Positions 58,751 through 64,000 of a DNA stretch of 64,000 nucleotides are shown one piece after another. The translations under genes and the position numbers were made by a program. The notes under the pieces were generated by a model that searched no databases, was not told the origin of the DNA, and saw only the letters and a program-made list of their open reading frames with translations. The stretch comes from Janthinobacterium sp. 17J80-10 (GTDB lineage: Bacteria > Pseudomonadota > Gammaproteobacteria > Burkholderiales > Burkholderiaceae_D). Location of the stretch: contig NZ_CP035311.1 of assembly GCF_004114795.1 (NCBI RefSeq), positions 3,844,001 through 3,908,000 on the forward strand. Direction: 5' to 3'. How positions within the stretch are numbered: the first letter of the stretch is position 1; the number at the start of each line of letters is the position of its first letter.

Positions 58751-58766
58751 TATAATGCTGCATTAT
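58751..58766 (+). promoter_or_regulatory. hemA -10 element overlapped by an operator-like palindrome
   Basis: TATAAT (58751-58756) overlaps ATAATGC-T-GCATTAT (58752-58766), a perfect inverted repeat with 7-bp arms. Transcription would begin near 58763, about 26 nt before the hemA ATG. No good -35 hexamer is seen, suggesting an activator or a weak promoter. Confidence 0.5.
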
Positions 58767-58788
58767 CTCCAGCAGTTTATAGTCCGAA

Positions 58789-60078
58789 ATGCAATTTCTT
58801 GCCGTCGGCCTCAATCACACCACCGCGCCGCTTTCCCTGCGCGAGAAGGTCGCCTTTCCTGCCGATCAGATTGGTCAGGCGGTGGCGTCTGCGCGCACCT
58901 GGTTTGGACGTGATGGCACGGCAGAAGCCGGCAAGGAGGCGGCGATCCTGTCGACGTGCAATCGCACGGAACTCTACGCAGCCGGCGCAACTGCCGGCAG
59001 CGTGGAAGAAGCGATCGATGCGACCGGCCATTTCCTGGCGCATTATCACAAGCTGCCCTATTCGGAACTACGCCCCTATCTCTATTCCCTGCCGCAGGAT
59101 GGCGCCGTGCGCCATGCCTTCCGGGTTGCCTCCGGCCTGGACTCGATGGTCCTGGGCGAGCCGCAAATTCTGGGGCAGATGAAAGATGCCGTCCGCCAGG
59201 CGGAAGCAGCCGGCGGCCTGGGCACTTACCTGCACCAGATGTTCCAGCGTACCTTTGCCGTTGCCAAGGAAGTGCGCAGCACCACCGCCATCGGCGCCCA
59301 CAGCGTATCCATGGCCGCCGCGGCGGTACGCCTGTCGCAGCGGATTTTCGACACCATCGCCGAACAGCACGTTCTGTTCATCGGTGCCGGCGAAATGATC
59401 GAACTGTGCGCGACGCACTTTGCTGCCCAGCACCCGAAATCGCTGACCATCGCCAACCGCACACTGGAGCGCGGCGAGGCGCTGGCGCACCGTTTCAATG
59501 GCAGCGCCATCCGCCTGGCAGAGCTGCCGGAACAGTTGGCCAAATTCGACATCGTGGTGTCCTGCACCGCGTCCTCCCTGCCGATCATCGGCCTGGGCCT
59601 GGTCGAGCGCGCAATCAAGGCACGCCGCCACAAGCCGATGTTCATGGTGGACCTGGCGGTGCCGCGCGATATCGAAAGCGAAGTCGGGCGCATGGACGAT
59701 GTGTTCCTGTACACCGTGGATGACCTCGCCAGTGCCGTGCAAACCGGCCTTGAAAACCGCCAGGCGGCTGTCGCGCAAGCCGAAGCCATCATCGAAACGC
59801 GCGTGCAATCGTTCATGCACTGGGTCGACAGCCGCGCCGTCGTCCCGCTGATCCAGGACTTGCACGAAACCAGCGAAACCCTGCGACTGGCAGAACTGGA
59901 ACGCGCGCGCCGGCTGCTGGCGCGCGGCGAGGATATCGATACCGTGCTGGAAGCGCTGTCGAAGGGCTTGACCGCCAAGTTCCTGCATGGCCCGCAACAA
60001 GCCCTGCACGAAGCGCAAGGCGACGAGCGCGCACGCCTGGCGACACTCCTGCCGCAACTGTTTCGTACCAAGCGCTAG
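58789..60078 (+). CDS. hemA: glutamyl-tRNA reductase
   Basis: HemA reduces glutamyl-tRNA to glutamate-1-semialdehyde, the first step of C5 tetrapyrrole synthesis. The 429-residue protein begins [20 protein letters not shown]. It has the catalytic C57 in [24 protein letters not shown], the NADPH site [14 protein letters not shown], and the C-terminal dimerisation helices. No Shine-Dalgarno sequence precedes the ATG. It is the first gene of hemA-prfA-dsbB-prmC. Confidence 0.97.
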   Translation: MQFLAVGLNHTTAPLSLREKVAFPADQIGQAVASARTWFGRDGTAEAGKEAAILSTCNRTELYAAGATAGSVEEAIDATGHFLAHYHKLPYSELRPYLYSLPQDGAVRHAFRVASGLDSMVLGEPQILGQMKDAVRQAEAAGGLGTYLHQMFQRTFAVAKEVRSTTAIGAHSVSMAAAAVRLSQRIFDTIAEQHVLFIGAGEMIELCATHFAAQHPKSLTIANRTLERGEALAHRFNGSAIRLAELPEQLAKFDIVVSCTASSLPIIGLGLVERAIKARRHKPMFMVDLAVPRDIESEVGRMDDVFLYTVDDLASAVQTGLENRQAAVAQAEAIIETRVQSFMHWVDSRAVVPLIQDLHETSETLRLAELERARRLLARGEDIDTVLEALSKGLTAKFLHGPQQALHEAQGDERARLATLLPQLFRTKR

Positions 60079-60192
60079 CTGCGTTTGCCCGGCGGCCATC
60101 TGAGCCGCATCAAACGGGAAGCGGATTCGCCGCAATGCCCGCCGGCTCCCGAAATTCCCAGATTCACCCAAGATCCCAAACCGGATACGCCC

Positions 60193-61275
60193 ATGAAACC
60201 TTCGCTGCTTGCCAAACTCGACCAGCTGACCCACCGCCTGGCGGAAGTGGGCGACCTGCTGACGCAGGAAAACGCCACTGCCGACATGGATTCTTACCGC
60301 AAGCTCACGCGCGAACACGCCGAGCTCGGCCCGCTGGTCGAGCTCTACCAGGCCTACACGCAGGCGAGCAATGACGTCGAAACGGCGCAGGAATTGCTGG
60401 GCGACCCGGACATGAAGGATTTCGCCCAGGAAGAAATCACTGCGGCCAAAGCACGCATGGAGCAGCTGGAAATCGACTTGCAGAAAATGCTGCTGCCGAA
60501 AGATCCCAACGACGAGCGCAATATTTTCCTGGAAATCCGCGCCGGCACCGGCGGTGACGAAGCCGGGCTCTTCGCCGGCGACCTGTTGCGCATGTACACG
60601 CGCTTTGCCGAGCGCAATCGCTGGCAGGTCGAGCTGATTTCCGAATCGGCCTCCGAACTAGGGGGCTACAAGGAAGTGATCGTGCGCATCGTCGGCTTCG
60701 GCGCCTATTCGAGGCTGAAATTCGAATCGGGCGGACATCGCGTGCAACGCGTGCCCGCTACCGAAACGCAGGGCCGCATTCACACCTCGGCTTGCACGGT
60801 TGCAGTGATGCCGGAAGCCGATGAAGTCGAGGATGTCAACATCAATCCGGCCGAATTGCGCATCGACACTTACCGCGCCTCCGGCGCCGGCGGCCAGCAC
60901 ATCAACAAGACCGATTCTGCAGTGCGCATCACCCATCTTCCCACCGGCATCGTGGTCGAATGCCAGGATGACCGCAGCCAGCACAAGAACAAGGCGCAGG
61001 CGATGAAGGTGCTGGCCGCGCGCATCAAGGATGTGCAGCTGCGTGCGCAGCAGGCGAAAGAGGCTGCCACGCGCAAGTCGCTGATCGGCTCGGGCGACCG
61101 CAGCGAACGGATTCGCACGTATAATTTTCCGCAAGGCCGCATGACCGACCACCGCATCAACCTGACGCTGTACAAGCTCGACTTCATCATGGATGGCGAC
61201 CTGGAAGAATTGACCACGGCGCTGGCGGCCGAGCGCCAGGCGGAACTGCTGGCAGAGCTGGGCGAAGGCGCATAG
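60193..61275 (+). CDS. prfA: peptide chain release factor 1
   Basis: RF1 reads UAA and UAG and triggers peptide release. The 360-residue product has the stop-recognition tripeptide PAT (188-190) and the catalytic G233-G234-Q235 in [11 protein letters not shown]. The frame is open 36 codons upstream, but family length and the [19 protein letters not shown] start favour the ATG at 60193. The Gln of GGQ is the methylation target of PrmC, encoded two genes downstream. Confidence 0.98.
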   Translation: MKPSLLAKLDQLTHRLAEVGDLLTQENATADMDSYRKLTREHAELGPLVELYQAYTQASNDVETAQELLGDPDMKDFAQEEITAAKARMEQLEIDLQKMLLPKDPNDERNIFLEIRAGTGGDEAGLFAGDLLRMYTRFAERNRWQVELISESASELGGYKEVIVRIVGFGAYSRLKFESGGHRVQRVPATETQGRIHTSACTVAVMPEADEVEDVNINPAELRIDTYRASGAGGQHINKTDSAVRITHLPTGIVVECQDDRSQHKNKAQAMKVLAARIKDVQLRAQQAKEAATRKSLIGSGDRSERIRTYNFPQGRMTDHRINLTLYKLDFIMDGDLEELTTALAAERQAELLAELGEGA

Positions 61276-61325
61276 GCACTTGCCGCAACGCCCGATTTCA
61301 ACAACGATTAAGCAACGGAGCAACG

Positions 61326-61802
61326 ATGAACAAGACCAAACCCACCCTGATCGGCATCGCGCTCGTCGCCATCGCCCTGCTCGGTGCCGCCCTGTACCTG
61401 CAGCTGGCCAAGGGCATGCTGCCTTGCCCGTGGTGCATCATCCAGCGCTACATTTTTGCCGCCATTGCGGTGATCTGCCTGGTCGCTTCCTTTCTGCCGC
61501 AGGGCGCTGCGCGCGCCGGCGCCGGCCTGGCTTTCCTGACGTCGCTGGGGGGCATCGGCGCCGCCGGCTGGCTGCTGTGGGTAAAGGCAAACCCGAATGT
61601 CTCCTGCGGCATCGACCCGATGGAAACCTCGCTCAACAAGATTTTTACCGCAGAGTTGCTGCCGTCCCTGTTCAAGGCGGATGGCCTGTGCACGACCGAA
61701 TACCCACCCCTGCTGGGCCTGTCGGTAGCGCAATGGTCGGCAGTGTGGTTCGTGATCCTGGCCATTGTGCTCGGCTGGACAGTGTTCCGGCGCCAGCGCT
61801 GA
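61326..61802 (+). CDS. dsbB: disulfide bond formation protein B
   Basis: DsbB is the inner-membrane protein that reoxidises DsbA and passes electrons to quinones. The 158-residue product has four membrane helices. The first redox pair is C34-P-W-C37 in MLPCPWCIIQRY, and the second pair is C94 and C122 in the periplasmic loop. The quinone-site Arg follows the CPWC helix (QRY). It has GGAG 6 nt before the ATG. It is wedged between prfA and prmC, which normally adjoin. Confidence 0.95.
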   Translation: MNKTKPTLIGIALVAIALLGAALYLQLAKGMLPCPWCIIQRYIFAAIAVICLVASFLPQGAARAGAGLAFLTSLGGIGAAGWLLWVKANPNVSCGIDPMETSLNKIFTAELLPSLFKADGLCTTEYPPLLGLSVAQWSAVWFVILAIVLGWTVFRRQR

Positions 61803-61813
61803 ATTCCGCCATC

Positions 61814-62692
61814 GTGGCGCAGGAATCCGCCCCCGATTTCACCCTGGTTGCCGGCGCCACGCTGGCGGCCCTGCTGCGCCAGGCGCCGCTGCCGGCACTG
61901 GAAACCCGCATACTTGCCAGCCATGCGCTGGCGCTCACCCGCGTGCAATTGATCACCCAGTCCGAGCGGCCACTGAGTGCAGCAGAAGCGCAGCGCCTGG
62001 AAAATTTGATCCAGCGCCGCCTGGCTGGCGAACCGATAGCCTATCTAGTCGGCGAGCGCGAATTTTTCGGATTGTCGTTCATCGTCACGCCTGCCGTGCT
62101 GATCCCGCGACCGGACACCGAATTGCTGGTGGAACTGGCGCTGGAACGCCTGCCGCATGCCGGTCGCCTCGTCGACCTGGGTACCGGCTCGGGCGCCATT
62201 GCCGTGGCGATTGCACACCAGCGCCCGGACGCTCGCGTTACCGCCCTGGACGCCAGTGCCGAGGCCCTTGCAATCGCGCAGCAAAATGCCGGCCGCAATC
62301 AGGCCAGCGTGACATTCCTGCAAAGCGACTGGTATGCCGGACTAGGCAACGAATGCTTCGATGTCGTTGCCTCCAACCCGCCCTATATCGAGAAGGGCGA
62401 CCCGCACCTGGCGCAAGGCGACTTGCGCTTTGAGCCGGCCAATGCGCTGACCGACCATGCCGACGGCCTGTCGGACTTGCGCACGATCGTATCGGGCGCG
62501 AGCCAACATCTGGCCGTGGGCGGCTGGCTGCTGATGGAACATGGCTACGACCAGGCGCAGGCCGTTCGGTCGATGCTGGCAGCGCAGGGATTCAACCAGG
62601 TGCAAAGCTGGCGCGACCTGGCAGGCATCGAACGGGTCTCGGGCGGGACCGCGCCACGCGACCTTACGGCAAGTGTGCCTGCAAATCCCTGA
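61814..62692 (+). CDS. prmC: release factor glutamine methyltransferase PrmC
   Basis: PrmC methylates the GGQ glutamine of release factors using SAM. The 292-residue protein has the helical N-terminal substrate domain and YLVGEREFFGL. The SAM loop is LVDLGTGSGAIAVA, and the glutamine-binding NPPYI is at 188-192. The start is GTG at 61814 (encoding VAQESAPDFTLVAGATL), 11 bp after dsbB; no ATG lies nearby in frame. Its last 29 bp overlap the 3' end of the convergent patatin-like gene. Confidence 0.95.
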   Translation: MAQESAPDFTLVAGATLAALLRQAPLPALETRILASHALALTRVQLITQSERPLSAAEAQRLENLIQRRLAGEPIAYLVGEREFFGLSFIVTPAVLIPRPDTELLVELALERLPHAGRLVDLGTGSGAIAVAIAHQRPDARVTALDASAEALAIAQQNAGRNQASVTFLQSDWYAGLGNECFDVVASNPPYIEKGDPHLAQGDLRFEPANALTDHADGLSDLRTIVSGASQHLAVGGWLLMEHGYDQAQAVRSMLAAQGFNQVQSWRDLAGIERVSGGTAPRDLTASVPANP

Positions 62693-63947
62693 TCAGTTGC
62701 TGCCCCACCTCGACGCCGCGCTCGAACAGCTGTGCGCGCCGGGCCGGGCTCTGGCCATCGTAGTGTGATAGCGCCGTCAATTCTTCGCTGAGAAATTCGA
62801 TATACGCCGGCGAAGCTGCAATATTATTGCCATCTGCCGGGTCGAGGATCGTGACTTCCCTGCGCTTGCGCAGGCTCTCGGCCAGAGGTGCGCTGGGGGG
62901 CACCTGCGCCATGCAGCGGGCGATCTGGTTATTGAGCTCAATGCTTTCGATTTCCTTTTGCAGCGGAATGCTGAAAATCGCATCGAGAAAGCGCTCGTTC
63001 AGTTCGGCATGGTTGTTCGGCTCTTCGCGCACATCCTTGCTGAAAAAACGCAGCAACAGGATATGCGTGGCATCCATGTCGATCAGCGGCACCAGCGGCG
63101 GATTGCAGCGCATGGCGCCTTCCATCCAGTGTTCAGTCTGGCCCTGCACCGTCACCGGCATGGGGGCGATATAGGGAGGACGCGCGCCGCTGGCGAAAAA
63201 ATAATCGGGTGTCATCCGCAATGCCTGGCGCCGCTCCCCCTTCCCCGTCAGGGCGCGCTGCTGTTCGGCGTTCGGCGCAGCGCCGGAATAGAGGTAGATT
63301 TCCTGGAAATCCCTGGCCCGCGTGGCGTTGGTAAATACCGTCGGCCCGGCTTGGCTGGCGCACAAGGCGGCAAGCCCGGCGGCCTTGCTCGCCGTGAAAA
63401 AGGGATTGAAGGCGAGCTGGCCGGGCAATCCGGAACCGAACATGCAAAAATTTTGCCAGGCAGCCGCCAGTTCGGCGGTCGCTGCCGCGCCGTTCGCCCG
63501 ATCCATGTACTTGAGGCTGGCGCTGGCGAAACGCTTGTGCGCCTCCGTCAGGCCGGCAAGATAGCCGCGCCATGCATCCTGGCGCACGGCAGGCGGGGCA
63601 ATGCGTTGCCGGGCCCAGGGTGGCAAATGCTTGTCGCCCTCGAGCACGGGCGCGCGCAGGGACTCGTTTGCTTTTTGATCCGCAAGATAAAGCCAGAGCG
63701 GCGTGAGCATTTCGACACACCCGGAGGCGGCGACAATCTCCAACGGCTTGCCGCTGCTTGCATGCTCGCCATGCAAGCCATGATTATGGGCGCGGAAAGC
63801 ATCCAGCAAGCCTGCGGCATAGTCGATGTGGCCGAACGACCCCTGGATGGCCAGCGCCACGCGGGGTGGGCGTGCCTCGGCCGCCTTTCCCTGAATAGCG
63901 CCGGATGCGTGGCGGACGTTGGCGGTTTCCCGGGGCTTGACGGCCAT
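62664..63947 (-). CDS. patatin-like protein with altered catalytic motifs
   Basis: A 427-residue cytoplasmic-type protein with the outline of a patatin phospholipase. VALAIQGSFGHIDYAAGLLDAF stands where patatins have GGGxRG. EIVAASGCVEM replaces the GxSxG elbow (Ser75 kept, flanking glycines lost). FASGARPPYIAPM follows, and HWMEGAMRCNPPLVPLI has Glu276 in place of the Asp of DGG. A 3' helical region resembles DUF3734. Start ATG at 63947 has AGGGAG 7 nt upstream; the ATG at 63965 has none. The gene is convergent with prmC and overlaps it. Confidence 0.75.
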   Translation of the reverse strand: MAVKPRETANVRHASGAIQGKAAEARPPRVALAIQGSFGHIDYAAGLLDAFRAHNHGLHGEHASSGKPLEIVAASGCVEMLTPLWLYLADQKANESLRAPVLEGDKHLPPWARQRIAPPAVRQDAWRGYLAGLTEAHKRFASASLKYMDRANGAAATAELAAAWQNFCMFGSGLPGQLAFNPFFTASKAAGLAALCASQAGPTVFTNATRARDFQEIYLYSGAAPNAEQQRALTGKGERRQALRMTPDYFFASGARPPYIAPMPVTVQGQTEHWMEGAMRCNPPLVPLIDMDATHILLLRFFSKDVREEPNNHAELNERFLDAIFSIPLQKEIESIELNNQIARCMAQVPPSAPLAESLRKRREVTILDPADGNNIAASPAYIEFLSEELTALSHYDGQSPARRAQLFERGVEVGQQLIRDLQAHLP

Positions 63948-64000
63948 GTGACGACTCCCTGTCATTTTGGATTTGTTTGTGCAGGATTATGCCATCACAA

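Overview
The window is chromosomal DNA of a Gram-negative betaproteobacterium. Gene content, gene order (dusB-fis-purH-ruvC, rplM-rpsI, erpA-bactofilin-argC, rpe-gph-trpEGDC, hemA-prfA-prmC), high GC and a 16S-Ile-Ala-23S-5S ribosomal operon all fit Burkholderiales, most probably Oxalobacteraceae. The family assignment is inference from gene order; no database search was possible. Almost everything is core housekeeping DNA. I see no insertion sequence, prophage, integrase or CRISPR array.

Layout. 1-7 kb: mostly minus-strand genes for recombination (ruvA, ruvB, ruvC), purine synthesis (purH), Fis and DusB, a histidine phosphatase, a PEBP protein and D-Tyr-tRNA deacylase, with one plus-strand membrane protein carrying HELAH set between ruvC and ruvA. 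7-14 kb: tyrS, a divergent M23 peptidase, anmK, erpA, bactofilin, a DUF6776-type membrane protein and argC. 14-20 kb: a SEC-C/TPR/methyltransferase fusion, a porin, coq7, an OsmC protein, a candidate small RNA with its own promoter and terminator, then rplM-rpsI. 20-34 kb: DUF3025, pyrC, glutamate dehydrogenase, an Atm1-type ABC exporter, thioesterase, fadD, a lipoprotein aminopeptidase, an M20 hydrolase, a DUF3047 lipoprotein, a beta-hydroxyacid dehydrogenase, glpK and a PagL-like barrel protein. 34.8-40.5 kb: a complete rRNA operon on the minus strand with promoter, processing stems and terminator. 40.5-50 kb: enoyl-CoA hydratase, a hemerythrin-like protein, mltA, a tiny membrane ORF, apaG, then rpe-gph and the trp operon. 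50-64 kb: an M61 peptidase, dsbC and a UbiH-family hydroxylase, tRNA-Phe, a three-gene signalling module (OmpR-type regulator, LysM/FecR protein, CHASE2 kinase), hemA-prfA-dsbB-prmC, and a patatin-like protein with altered catalytic motifs.

The two strongest new observations are regulatory. (1) Between gph and trpE there is a complete transcription attenuator: a 28-codon leader peptide with three Trp codons in six, three mutually exclusive stems, and a T-run, 56 nt before trpE. (2) Upstream of rplM lies an orphan transcription unit of about 109 nt with a near-consensus promoter (17-bp spacer), a CU-rich loop complementary to Shine-Dalgarno sequences, and an intrinsic terminator. It is a candidate trans-acting small RNA.

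Genes that appear to work together are RuvABC (Holliday-junction processing), trpEGDC (chorismate to indole-glycerol phosphate), PrmC with its substrate PrfA, DsbB and DsbC (periplasmic disulfides), and MltA, the M23 peptidase and AnmK (peptidoglycan turnover and recycling). Starts were chosen from family length, N-terminal motifs and visible ribosome-binding sites. Several begin with TTG or GTG.
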